The notes under the pieces were generated by a model. That model searched no databases, was not told the DNA's origin, and saw only the letters and a list, made by a program, of their open reading frames with translations. From assembly GCA_963170055.1 (NCBI GenBank), contig CAUJGJ010000015.1, positions 527,109-544,608 on the forward strand: a DNA stretch of 17,500 bases. Reading direction: 5' to 3'. Positions 1-13,002 of this stretch are shown here, piece by piece. This DNA is from Halisarca cf. caerulea (taxonomy: Eukaryota > Porifera > Demospongiae > Chondrillida > Halisarcidae). Numbering within the stretch: the stretch's first letter is position 1; each line of letters starts with the position of its first letter. Made by a program: the position numbers and the translations under genes.

Positions 1-525
1 TATTATTTCTTTGGTAACAGCATGCTGGCAATCTAAGTGAGTAATTTTATAATGAACATTGAACGGCTGTCTTTAATACTATTCATAGCATTATTGTCCT
101 CTCCAGCATGTGACATGACGAGTTTAAATGGCTGCCTGAGGTATGTGAGCTCTTTCTGGTTAAATTTAATGTTTTCTCAGGTTTACAGAATGTAGTGTTT
201 AGTAAAATGTTACAAGCAAAGAAATAAATTATTCATCTATACTCATTCTAGTAGATACAATGTCTCAGTAGCTTAAAGAGTGGCATTTTCATTGATATTA
301 TCATTTTAAAGGGGGGAGGGGGGGAGGGGCGCGTTCCCCCTGTGCCCCCCTGGTCTCTACACCTATGTCCTAATGTCTAGATGTGGAGCACGCCTAAATG
401 TTTGTATTTGGACAGTGTGTGTATATGTACAATCTATTGAGTGAAGTGTAAATTCCATACATTGACTAGATGCATGCATTGGAGATGTGTGTACGGTATG
501 TGTGTGAAGATGTATTACTTTCCAG
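1..525. other. Upstream stretch, probably intron of the VPS16-like locus, with one weak exon candidate
   Basis: Mostly AT-rich sequence with no strong open frame. A weak exon candidate lies at 107-140 on the plus strand, between a CCAG acceptor and a GAG|GTATGT donor. It ends in phase 0, which matches the next exon at 526, and its last codons read FKWLPE, but it contains an in-frame TGA at 111-113. I do not rely on it. A G-rich then C-rich block sits at 311-351. Confidence 0.35.
311..351. repeat. G-rich/C-rich block, possible transposon end
   Basis: Runs of six, seven and four G separated by single A residues are followed by GCGCGTT and then by C runs. The G and C halves are partly complementary, and the G half could form a quadruplex. 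Such blocks occur near the ends of some hAT-like nonautonomous elements, but no second end or target duplication is visible, so the origin is open. Confidence 0.35.
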
Positions 526-626
526 GCAATCAGAGAAAGAAGTGATTTGTTGGCTTTTCAAGAGAAAGAAGGAACTAAGAAGAACCTTCGTCTCTATGGA
601 CTCTCCCTCTGAGTCTTTGACACTTT

Positions 627-749
627 GGTGGAGGTATGTCTGTATGTTTGTATGTTGGTACGCATATCTTCTATACTATGACATTGTGCACACCAGAGGT
701 GGAGGTATGTCTGTACCTATGTAGTGCATATGATGTGACATTGTACACA
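627..749 (+). repeat. Short tandem duplication that copies a splice donor
   Basis: An 18-bp segment spanning the end of the VPS16-like exon and its donor (GGTGGAGGTATGTCTGTA, 627-644) recurs identically at 698-715. A following segment around TGACATTGTGCACAC (679-693) recurs with one change at 735-749. The second copy offers an alternative GAG|GTATGT donor 71 bp downstream. Using it would add intronic sequence and shift the frame. Confidence 0.6.
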
Positions 750-867
750 CACTCCAGAGACATGCTCCTGTGTGTACTACATATAGTGAGCAAGTGCTGT
801 ACAGGATTGTCAGGGCTTAGGGATGCATCCCTTGCACATGTGGACTGTTTGCTGGCCATGTATGGCC

Positions 868-1040
868 CCTCCTATACCACCTCTCATCCCTTGCCGCCCC
901 CCTGCCACACCCCCTACCACCCTCTACCACCTCTCATCCCTTGCCGCCCCCCTGCCACACCCCCTACCACCCCCTACCACCTCTAACACCCTGCCACACC
1001 CCCTTCCACCCCTACCACCTCTCATCCCTTGCCATCCCTC
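868..1040. repeat. Pyrimidine-rich minisatellite, unit about 50 bp
   Basis: The segment ACCACCTCTCATCCCTTGCC starts at 876 and recurs at 926, followed both times by CCCCCTGCCACACCCCCTA. A degenerate third copy lies at about 1013-1040. One strand is almost pure C/T with some A. It lies inside the intron between exons 526-633 and 1186-1253 of the VPS16-like locus. Confidence 0.75.
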
Positions 1041-1574
1041 CCCTGTGTTCTCTGATAGCTAAGTTTATTCTCTACCCCCCTCCCAGGGAATTTCTAAAGC
1101 TGTTCTGATTGTATGCACACATGTAGAGCTGCTCTTGTGTATATACATAATGCTTACTTTATTCCATTGCATGTCCTGTTCACAGCTCTTCCAAGACAAC
1201 AAGAGCTCTTTGACTGACAAACTTGCCAAACAGTTCAAAGTCTCAGACAAACTGTGAGTTGGGGAACATATATACAAAAGGTTTGACTGTTTCCAATACT
1301 TCTCTATATTGAACCTTACAAGGGTTGACTGGTAGCTTTGTTTTCAATGTGATTTCTGTTGCCATAGATACTGGCAGGCTAAAGTGACGGCTTTCAGTGA
1401 TGATGGTAAATGGATGGATTTGGAGAGATTCAGTAAATCAAAGAAACCCCCTCCAATTGGGTTTGAGGTGAACATTGCATCCAGCAAACAGGCAGTTTCA
1501 GGATATTAACCAGTATTACCTGATTCTGTTATGCATACAGTATAAACATATGTGCATGGATGCAAACATCACAT

Positions 1575-1632
1575 ACACATGTACGTGCACATGCACATAC
1601 ACACTCACATACACACACAAGCACGCACACAT

Positions 1633-1679
<47 letters not shown>

Positions 1680-1728
1680 CACACACACGCACACACAAAC
1701 ACAATACACACACACGCACACACACACA

Positions 1729-1788
<60 letters not shown>

Positions 1789-1802
1789 CACACACACACA
1801 CA
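1575..1802. repeat. (CA)n microsatellite block
   Basis: About 230 bp of CA repeat with interruptions (ACATG, ACTCAC, ACGCAC, CAAACACAATA). The longest uninterrupted parts are about 1634-1671 and 1735-1780. It lies in the intron upstream of VPS16-like exon 1981-2082. Apparent ORFs here encode only His/Thr or Cys/Val repeats and are not genes. Confidence 0.95.
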
Positions 1803-2082
1803 TGCAGTTAGTATTGTGTGATCTTTTCTCCACATCGTCTCCTGAAACTGGTGAAGGACTCCTTCTGAATGTCCTCATTGTCTTGGTGTATGTACATTGA
1901 ATGTGCATATTTTCTATTTGTCCTCATTTTCATTTCTACAGCCGTTTCATTTCATTTCACTTTCATTTTCATTTCTACAGCTGTTTGTTGATGCTTGTTT
2001 GTCTAAAGAATGTAACAGAAGCAGAGAGATATGCTGAGAGAGCTCCTTTAGAAGGAAAGTGGAAACTGTACTTGAAGATAGG

Positions 2083-2084
2083 GT

Positions 2085-2147
<63 letters not shown>

Positions 2148-2232
2148 TCTGTGTCTGTGTGTGTGTGTGTCTGTGTGCATGTGTGCTGTATGTGTGTGTG
2201 TGTGTGCTTGTGTGTGTGCGTGTGTGTGTGTG

Positions 2233-2293
<61 letters not shown>

Positions 2294-2299
2294 GTGTAC
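2083..2299. repeat. (TG)n microsatellite block abutting a splice donor
   Basis: About 215 bp of TG repeat with sparse interruptions. It begins within the donor (GTCAGTGTG) of the VPS16-like exon ending at 2082. On the transcribed strand it is complementary to the CA block upstream of the same exon. Confidence 0.95.
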
Positions 2300-2464
2300 A
2301 TCTTTATGCATTAGCAAATGTGGAATTCTCATGTTTATCCCAACCACACACCCCTGCCCCTCCCCTCCAGTAAACCAACGAAGGCAATAGAGTTTGCCTT
2401 CCAAGCTAAAGACCACAGTGGTCTGATCAGGATAATGGACAGACATCCTGATGACATGAGCTGA

Positions 2465-3600
2465 AGAACACAGTAGAGAACTACCTTCAGAGACTGGGAG
2501 GAAGATGAAGAGAGAGGGAGGAGGGAGGAGGATGAGGGAGGTGTGGACCTGGTAGAGACACTCTGACTGGTTTTGTCAACTAAGTCTTGTGTGTTCATAT
2601 TGTAAAAGGTGTTGGGACAATTATGATGGAATGTTTTGTTTGATACATGACCTAGCAGTGCAGGTGGCTTGATGTGGTTATAGGGCTAACTGCATAAGAT
2701 TTCATCCTATTATGCTGTTAATTACTCCAATTATTCCCTGGTTTATTCTACCTGAATAATATTACAACTCATGCAACTTTAGGTTAAATTCTGTAACTCG
2801 TGATTAAAACCATGAAGTTACAAACACCAGTAATGTATAATCATGTGGAATATCATAATGTCAGTGTTTCAAAGCCCATGGGAAAAGTATATAGTACTGA
2901 TATCACTGTGCTGGTGTTAGTGAAGGGATCATCTGACGATGATGTCGGCAGAAATTAAAATAGGGTGGCTTGTCCTGGTGACATGCAATGAGGTTTAATA
3001 ATTATGGATCACAAGTATGTGTGCCAAGGCCTGTTAGTGTACTGTTGTTGCCGTGCAGCATCCAAACACTGTAAAGTAGTAGCCACTCGGGATAAAAACC
3101 CATCCTGAGGTCTCCACTCTCCAGATTATATGGAAGAAATTTTGATGGAGGGGAATTTAAAATGGCATCAGATTACGGATTACGGAGTTTTCAGGATTAC
3201 AGAATATGTTTTACATATAAATAGTATCTGTTTCACACTTTTTGGTCGGATTATGCCTAATTTTGGATTACAGAGGAGTTGGACTAAGCAGGTTCCAGAT
3301 ATTATACTACTTAACTAATAACTATATTAAAAGCAATAAGTATTGCATGAGGTAGAGGTTGTAAATCACCTGAGGCATGGAGCACCGAGGGCGATAAATT
3401 TCATTGCAACCTATATACTGAATTGCGATAACAACCTTACACAACAAGTAGGCTTGGGCTATTGTCCGCAATAGATTAAGCAGTGAGTTGACAGGACATG
3501 TTTCTCCTAATCTTCTCCTATTATCAGACGATGAATAAGCCATGTGGCTGCCTCGTTCTATGATGGTCTTAAGAAACAAGGGATGATGGTTTTACCTCCC
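2465..3600. other. Intergenic region downstream of the VPS16-like locus
   Basis: No gene is supported. A purine-rich run (GA/GGA) covers about 2495-2545. An ATTAAA at 2803-2808 could be a weak polyadenylation signal for the plus-strand locus. Otherwise only low-complexity AT-rich sequence and one transposon-like remnant (listed separately) are seen. Confidence 0.5.
3165..3300. mobile_element. Remnant of a small inverted-repeat element
   Basis: Contains GGATTACGGAGTTTTC near the left and TTTTGGATTACAGAGGAGTT near the right. The reverse complement of the latter includes CTCTGTAATCCAA, the same core found at about 14542 and 15104. Shared cores of this type are usual for dispersed MITE families with pogo/Tc1-like ends. 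No clean terminal repeat pair or target duplication was found. Confidence 0.35.
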
Positions 3601-3634
3601 AAACACATTGTACTCTAGTGAGTACAATGTGTTT
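3601..3634. repeat. Perfect 15-bp inverted repeat with 4-nt loop
   Basis: AAACACATTGTACTC at 3601-3615 is followed by TAGT and then by its exact reverse complement at 3620-3634. The stem is uninterrupted. It lies in intergenic DNA with no gene nearby, and no function can be assigned. Confidence 0.85.
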
Positions 3635-3829
3635 CAGCGCACTATGTCATTTGTGATCGAGCAAGATCAATCGATTAGCTTACCGATGCCTGTTTCCATC
3701 AATTGCGCCAAGTTCTTGATTTAGAAATAAACAACTAGAAGAAGGTCAAGTACCATTGGGCTTGAACACAGAGCCGATTTCTGGTCAGTACATGCATGAG
3801 ATTGTATGCACATGTGCACATGCACACAT

Positions 3830-3873
<44 letters not shown>

Positions 3874-3884
3874 ACACACACACA
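3830..3884. repeat. (CA)n microsatellite
   Basis: About 55 bp of nearly pure CA repeat with one ATAC interruption near 3868, in intergenic DNA. Confidence 0.95.
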
Positions 3885-4040
3885 GCAACAAAAGTAAAGT
3901 AAATAATTTTAAAAGGAAGTATGATACATTAGTTAAGTTTCCTTGAAGTCTTTGGGGTAATGTCAACTGGCTGTTTAAAAATACATGTAGTTATGAGATG
4001 GAGTGACTTCATGTCTGCTGTTTTTGAGAACTCTAATATA

Positions 4041-4216
4041 CAGTCAAACCTCATTAGTGAGTACACCTGGGGACCCTCCAAATTGCTACGCACTATCAGT
4101 AGTACTTGCTAACCATATAGATTAGTATTATGGGTTATAAGCTGGGGTATCATATCCTTGTACTTCTTAACCAGGTATTACTCATTAACAGTGTTCTTAC
4201 TAACGAGGTTCTACTG
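4041..4216. mobile_element. 176-bp MITE with Tc1/mariner-pogo-like termini
   Basis: The left end CAGTCAAACCTCATTAGTGA matches the inverted right end (reading CAGTAGAACCTCGTTAGTAA from outside in) at 16 of 20 positions. Both ends are flanked by TA (4039-4040 and 4217-4218), the target duplication expected of the Tc1/mariner superfamily. There is no coding capacity, so it is nonautonomous. The family name is an inference from the ends. Confidence 0.75.
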
Positions 4217-4347
4217 TATCTATCAATATAATATTATTGTAAAAGAAAATTTAATATGAGATCAGAGAAAAAGTGGTGCAACCAAAGCTGCCTAAAGAGG
4301 CCTTTGTTCTGCATGATGCCATGTGCACTGTCTGTATGTATCTAGCT

Positions 4348-4456
4348 CTGCATGTGTGTGTGTGTGTGTGTGTGTGTGCACGCGTGTGCGTATGTGTGTG
4401 TGTGCACGCATGCGTGCATGTGTGCTTATGCATGTGTGTGCATTTGTGTGTGTGTG

Positions 4457-4490
<34 letters not shown>

Positions 4491-4504
4491 GCGTGTGTGT
4501 GTGC
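4348..4504. repeat. (TG)n microsatellite block
   Basis: About 155 bp of TG repeat with GCACGCG, GCATGCG and similar interruptions. It lies about 440 bp beyond the stop codon of the minus-strand HSPA12-like gene. Confidence 0.95.
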
Positions 4505-4944
4505 ATATGGTTCCAACACCGCCCGTACCACCTATTCCAGTAGACAAGTGATTTCTAAAAGATTGCGTCACACCTTGGTGTTCATGCCATTTTGATTTTA
4601 TGTAGATATGGAATTAATCCAACATCTTGTTACGTTGATTGCAAACCAGCTATGTTTATTATGTATGTTCACTCTGTAGCATGCAGGACCTTGAATGAGT
4701 TTGCAATACATTATTTCAATATCATAGAATCATGCTTATCATTCAATTTGACATTGAATTGAATTCACAAATCATGCCAATACATGTTTATGCATCATTA
4801 ATTATAATGTGTTCAACCATATGCACAATAAAGTTACTCAAATGTAGTCTCTATTTACAATGTCACATAATATAATATTAGATATATAGAGCTATAAACT
4901 ATCAGTCTGATTCAAGAGGTGTACATAATAATAATATATCAGAT
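4505..4944. other. Putative 3' flank of the HSPA12-like gene
   Basis: AT-rich, no ORF. On the minus strand an AATAAA (plus-strand TTTATT at 4655-4660) lies about 285 nt after the stop codon and is the best polyadenylation candidate I see. An AATAAA on the plus strand near 4826 has no matching gene. Confidence 0.35.
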
Positions 4945-7900
4945 TCAGCCATAATGGAATTCGATAGATTCATCAATAGACACACCAGTGTTTTTATCAG
5001 TACAGACAATGTGGATCTCTGGCCCATCAAATTCGATTTCAATTTGAACTTCACGATCAATGCCACCAGTGATATCAGGCATGGGTACATGAATTGTAGC
5101 CAAATGGCGACAGCCAGGATCATCAACGTAGCGGACTCTTTGTGGGGCACAGTAAACGCCTATATTCACGCTGGTTTGATCAGGCTCCAGGGGAAAATAT
5201 GTGCGCTTGATCAAAGTGGTTGTATTCTGTATTTTTCCTCTGCATTTCAGGAACTCATGGTATATGTCCTGACAGTAAGTTTTACCTGTGCTTTTGACAT
5301 AGAATTTCTTCTTTGCTGGGTGCTTTGATGCGTTAAATGTCTCACTGATGCCCAAACCATATGATAGGGACGAGATGCGTTCTTGTATGATGGATGGATG
5401 GAAGCCATAAATCACTGCCCCCTTGACAATAGCAAGACCACTTTCCTGTGGTCGTACTATATTCTCTGTTTTGACTCTTTTAATGTCTTCTTGAATAGAA
5501 TGGAAGAGCAAAGCTGATGACGAGAAGGAACCAACCATGTACAGAGCAGATATGCTTCTTAGCTGTTGTGTTGCAAGATCACCTTCAAGGCACTGTTTGA
5601 TCTGCTGGATGGGCACCTGAAATAATTCAGTAAGGAGACGAACCTCTATCTTGAGCATCTTTGTAGGGGATAGGGATACCCCTTTTAAACCACATTGCTC
5701 GATGAGATTTGATGCAGTGGCATGTGAAATTCCAAAGCAAGCTTCTCCGAAGTTTTGATCCAGTCTGAATCGGATTGTTTCATGTGGCTTCTTGCCATAG
5801 AGTGTCGTCTTGCATGCCTCAAACTCCCTCATTAGGTCCATCCAAGCATCTGTGTATTCAGTCTTAAGTCGATCAATGAATGGTGTTTCACCATGTTTAC
5901 TAGGCAAGGGTTTACCAAATATCTTCTCAAGCAGCATCTCGAATGCTCTATCAACCAAGGTTCCTCCAAATGGTCCTCCACTTGGTGGTGCAAGCTCGCG
6001 TACGATAAATGTATCCTCTCCCTTCTTCTCCAGTGAATGATAAGCAATATCCACTGTTCCACCTCCGCAGTCTACAACCGCATAATCTGTACTTTTCAAT
6101 GCTTTTGATTTCTCCTTTTGTGATCGTACGAACACAGCAGCACACTCTGGTTCCAAAGCTATCACCAGCTGTGATCGTGTTGCCTTACTACATAGTCCAC
6201 CCTGTATGCAAGATAGGAATTGAAAGTATCAGTCAAGAACACGTATGCATGCACTATAAATGTTAATGTCATATGCTCATTTGCTCTGAAATTGCCACTC
6301 CCTTTTCGTCACTTGATGCCTCATTGGAATAACAACATACATGCATGGCTGCTGTTGACAATAATTATTATAATAGAATTTTTGAAGAATCCTTATATAT
6401 AATGTAGGCCGAACCAGGGGCGGATGCAGAAAATACTCTAACTAGTTTCCTTTATAAGATCCCAATATTGTAGTATAATGCAGCTAATGTCTTAAAATGA
6501 CTGCAACTCACAAGGTTGGATTCTGATTGTGAGATTCCAGCTCATTGGCACATTTATGTAGTGAGAATACACCTAAAACCGCTACTTGTGAGTATACTTC
6601 ATGAATATAGAGGCTGCTTTACCATTAATAATTATTCTGATGTCACTTGTGATGTCAGATGATGTAACAAAAGATGGCGATTTTAATATCTTAGCGATTT
6701 TTAAGCGCTTTTCCTCAATTAGAGGTTGTTAGAACTGTTTTTTTGAGAATATATTCTCCACTTAGCTCTGCTGAAGAGTTCTAGGCCTGGCAATGAAGCA
6801 TGAAGTGTTAACTTGCTACTTCTGCTTTCATGGGAATTGAATATTGCTTTAACAACTCTTGAAGAATTCCAAGGCTTAGAATAGTTTGACTGGTTTCTGG
6901 AAACCACAGAAACACCCCTAAATCCGCCCCTGCGAACATTAGATTATGCTTTGTTTCATGACTTGTAAGGTTATGGTACTATGTCATCATCTGCATGAAC
7001 TAAAGATCTGAACACCTATATATTTGGGTTTAAAATGGTCACTTGATGTCTCATTGGAATAACAACATATATCCATGGCTACTGTTGACAATAATTATTT
7101 TTGAAGAATCCTTAGGATGTAGGCCGAACATTAGATTATGGTTTGTTTCATGTAATTAAGGTATATGCAACTATGTCATCATCTACATGAACTAAAGATC
7201 TGAACACCTATTTTAATATGCATAGGCGCCCAGATCGGACTCCCCAACCGAAGGAATTAGTTAACCTCGCTAAACCACTTGGTAATTATTCTTACTTGAT
7301 AGGCTGCCTCTCTCATGAAATGTCTTGCTCCTGGTTTCCAGATAGCAGGAACTGTTAGCACCCATTTGATGTCTTTTGAGTCCCTGATTCCAAGTCCCTC
7401 TATCTTGTTGACTATGAAGTCTATTAATTTGTCTTTGAGGTATTTCAGAGCCTTAGAAAATACCTCGATTGCTGGCATTGATCTATTACCATTAATAGGG
7501 TGTATTCGGTAGTCCATACTGAAGTTCTATGAAGCAAATGTATAGGCACACTATATTATATCAGTCATTTGTCACATTATAGTACACTACGTCATAATAA
7601 TGTCATGGATGTGTAGCATAATAATATAGACTGAATATAGACTCCATCCTTTATATCAGTATGTATCATCAGTGAGATTGAACACCTTGTGAGCAACAAT
7701 AATACACGTACAGTATGCATGTGTGTATATAGATTGTCAATGAAGCAATATATTTGTTGTATATACCTCTTCTGTATGCAGTCTCATTTTGAAGTGCTTG
7801 AATAGGCGATATGTGCGTCTCTCTACTTCATCTAGACCTCCATATTTGTGTTCAGCTTCCCAGCCATAAGCATCCACTTCTCCAGTCTCATCCAAAAGGA

Positions 7901-8060
7901 TACTGGTAGGGGCTACATGCACCATATTTCCTCCTGGAGCACATTCCCATTCAGCAAAAGATATTATCTCATAAGGATTGTTGGGATCATTAACTTCTAC
8001 TCCAAATGCTAGCTTGGTGTTTGAAGTACCAAAATCTATAGCAGCAACTGGAGAACTCAT
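4945..8060 (-). CDS. HSPA12-like atypical Hsp70, three exons
   Basis: Coding exons on the minus strand are 8060-7767, 7526-7296 and 6201-4945, all in phase 0, giving 593 codons and TGA at 4945-4947. The product is an HSPA12-type member of the Hsp70/actin ATPase superfamily. Phosphate-1 motif AAIDFGTSNTK is at residues 6-16, LTVPAIWKPGARHFMREAA is near the end of exon 2, LVIALEPE opens exon 3, phosphate-2 VDCGGGTVDIAY is near 218-229, and the adenosine-site region ALYMVGSFSSSALLF is near 395-409. RPQESGLAIVKGAVIYG near 425-441 is typical of the family. The usual GGF of the adenosine motif is GSF here. The C-terminal 120-150 residues do not resemble a canonical Hsp70 peptide-binding domain, as is usual for HSPA12 proteins. 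Exon 2 is taken from the CATAG acceptor because that alone keeps phase 0; the nearer CAG would frameshift. Length is somewhat below vertebrate HSPA12A/B. No lesions were seen. Confidence 0.9.
6308..7211. repeat. Intronic tandem duplication, one copy interrupted
   Basis: Within HSPA12 intron 2, the segment starting GTCACTTGATG at 6308 recurs at 7038, and the segment starting GAACATTAGATTATG at about 6934 recurs at about 7126. Copy 1 is 6308-6414 plus 6933-7019, split by a 518-bp insertion. Copy 2 is continuous at 7038-7211. The copies differ by substitutions and small indels (for example TATAATAG missing in copy 2), so the duplication is not recent. Only 18 bp separate the copies. Confidence 0.85.
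6415..6932. mobile_element. 518-bp nonautonomous DNA transposon with 11-bp perfect TIRs
   Basis: The left end CAGGGGCGGAT (6415-6425) is the exact reverse complement of ATCCGCCCCTG at 6922-6932. CGAAC is duplicated on both sides (6410-6414 and 6933-6937). The uninterrupted paralogous copy downstream reads GGCCGAACATTAG across the same point, confirming a 5-bp target-site duplication. CAGGGG-type ends suggest a hAT-like nonautonomous element, although the classic hAT duplication is 8 bp, so the superfamily is uncertain. There is no transposase ORF. Confidence 0.88.
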
Positions 8061-8325
8061 GATGATACTCTCACTCCCTCAAACTCTTGCCTACAAGGGG
8101 TAACCAGGTAAATCAAAATCTTTAGCCATTTTATACTTAATGGTATAATGAAATTCATAGGCACATACAATACAGCTGATATAAAAGGGCTCAGCTTTGA
8201 AAGGTTGAATTAGCTAGTTCTGTATGATACCATTACAAATTATTGGTGCCCTGTGATCCTTCTGATTGTCAAGTGCTTATTTCAGAACAGCAATCTGTTA
8301 CAAACCTGGCTGGCAATTGCAAAGC
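8061..8325. promoter_or_regulatory. Divergent promoter region between HSPA12-like gene and the His/Gln-rich gene
   Basis: The two start codons are 265 bp apart and face away from each other. This is short enough for a shared bidirectional promoter. TATA-like A/T strings occur (about 8130-8150 and 8176-8184) but no definite core element or heat-shock element array was recognised. A TTTCAG at 8280-8285 could be the acceptor of a 5'-UTR intron for the plus-strand gene. Confidence 0.45.

Positions 8326-11989
<3,664 letters not shown>

Positions 11990-12026
<37 letters not shown>
11990..12026. repeat. (TAA)n microsatellite
   Basis: About 12 units of TAA. The first unit is the stop codon of the upstream exon. 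The tract directly abuts the truncated 5' edge of a retrotransposon fragment. Confidence 0.93.
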
Positions 12027-12250
12027 TCTATCTGACACAGCAACTGTCTATTGCCATCCAACGTGGGAATGCCTTGTCCATCCTTGGTGCTCATGTGCCG
12101 GTTGGTACATCGGACTAACTGTAATAATGTGCATGTATGTGTGCTTTTGTATGTCATCATGGCTATTATTATTGTGTAATTTTATAATTATATAAATTAC
12201 AAACTATAGTTTTCATCTTATTGTACTGCAATTATAATAATAATAATGTG
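12027..12250 (+). mobile_element. Severely 5'-truncated non-LTR retrotransposon 3' end (copy A)
   Basis: The frame at about 12029-12118 reads YLTQQLSIAIQRGNALSILG and ends GTSD with TAA at 12116-12118. This aligns with YLIQRISMAIQVGNAVSVLG at the C-terminus of the larger element downstream, so it is the last 30 codons of a related but distinct element. About 130 bp of AT-rich 3' UTR follows and ends in a short ATAATAATAAT tail near 12235-12248. (TAA)n stands at both edges. Confidence 0.78.
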
Positions 12251-12308
12251 TGCATATGTGTATTTCATTTATTAATTGTAACTGTTCATTTATTGTTATA
12301 CCATGATA

Positions 12309-13002
12309 TTATCTTTTCTTCACTGTTATTTAAATATAGTAATAATAATAATAATAATAATAATATTAATAATTAATGCCCATGCCATCCCCAAACTTCT
12401 ACACATCTTACGTACATCTCCAGCCTTCTCATCGCCACATCTGTTATCCTGGGATAATCTACTGGTGTCCATCGTTTCCAGAATTGTTAATATTGATTTT
12501 CATCCTGATGATCCATCCTGGCTGCAAGCCACGCTTCCCATAGGTTCTGGTGGTCTGGGCATCAGGAGTGCCTCCTATCTTGCACCTTCTGCCTTCTTGG
12601 CCTCGGCTGATGGAGCCTCCAAGCTTATGGACCAACTTCTTCCCTGTCATAAACTTCTTCTTATCTTTTCTTCACTGTTATTTAAATATAGTAATAATAA
12701 TAATAATAATAATAATATTAATAATTAATGCCCATGCCATCCCCAAACTTCTACACATCTTACGTACATCTCCAGCCTTCTCATCGCCACATCTGTTATC
12801 CTGGGATAATCTACTGGTGTCCATCGTTTCCAGAATTGTTAATATTGATTTTCATCCTGATGATCCATCCTGGCTGCAAGCCACGCTTCCCATAGGTTCT
12901 GGTGGTCTGGGCATCAGGAGTGCCTCCTATCTTGCACCTTCTGCCTTCTTGGCCTCGGCTGATGGAGCCTCCAAGCTTATGGACCAACTTCTTCCCTGTC
13001 AT
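12309..13002. repeat. 342-bp tandem duplication with 10-bp filler
   Basis: 12309-12650 recurs at 12661-13002 with a constant offset of 352. The deduced reading frames in both copies are the same, and I saw no substitution. The unit contains about 30 bp of flanking DNA, the (TAA)n tract and the first roughly 280 bp of the retrotransposon fragment, so it arose after insertion. The 10 bp between copies (AAACTTCTTC) include a 9-nt repeat of 12634-12642. Near-identity implies a recent event or an assembly duplicate. Confidence 0.9.

Larger units (their letters stand above)
526..2464 (+). pseudogene. VPS16-like C-terminal exons, frame interrupted
   Basis: Visible exons are 526-633, 1186-1253, 1368-1467, 1981-2082 and 2371-2464, all with GT-AG borders. 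The translated pieces follow the C-terminal part of VPS16, a core subunit of the HOPS and CORVET tethering complexes acting in endosome-lysosome fusion. Recognisable stretches are the segment around KLAKQFKVSDKLYW, the conserved LERFSKSKK followed by PIGFELFVDACLSK, and then NVTEAERYAERA. Splice phases agree between the first three exons. The frame is broken by an in-frame TGA at 610-612. In exon 1981-2082 the frame shifts after VDACLSK: the exon is 102 bp, whereas about 104 bp would restore the frame and fit the next exon's phase. The last exon ends at TGA 2462-2464, but another frame continues with a helix-like tail to about 2508. It is either a decaying duplicate or a real gene with sequence errors. 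Upstream exons are outside the window. Confidence 0.72.

Noticed and set aside
610..612. TGA as recoded (selenocysteine or reassigned) codon in the VPS16-like exon
   Set aside because: TGA is the natural stop of the intact HSPA12-like gene here, and no selenocysteine element was seen. A lesion or error is simpler.
868..1040. Could the regularly repeated C-rich units be a CRISPR array?
   Set aside because: Units are directly adjacent degenerate 50-bp repeats without unique spacers, in eukaryotic intronic DNA.
636..1062. Pro-rich ORFs over the minisatellite
   Set aside because: They result from the C-rich 50-bp repeat in an intron. There are no splice or start signals and no family resemblance.
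1475..1908. Long overlapping ORFs of His/Thr or Cys/Val repeats
   Set aside because: They are translations of the (CA)n/(TG)n microsatellite in several frames. The same applies to the ORFs at 1901-2446, 4251-4595 and 16011-16474.
4954..5328. 124-residue plus-strand ORF inside HSPA12 exon 3
   Set aside because: It is antisense to a strongly conserved Hsp70-family frame and has no recognisable features of its own.
12303..12728. 141-residue ORF beginning upstream of the retrotransposon fragment
   Set aside because: It joins flanking DNA, (TAA)n and the first duplicated copy of the retrotransposon segment. It is a by-product of the tandem duplication and not a gene.
12459..13002. Two identical 63-residue minus-strand ORFs
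   Set aside because: They are antisense shadows of the duplicated retrotransposon coding segment.
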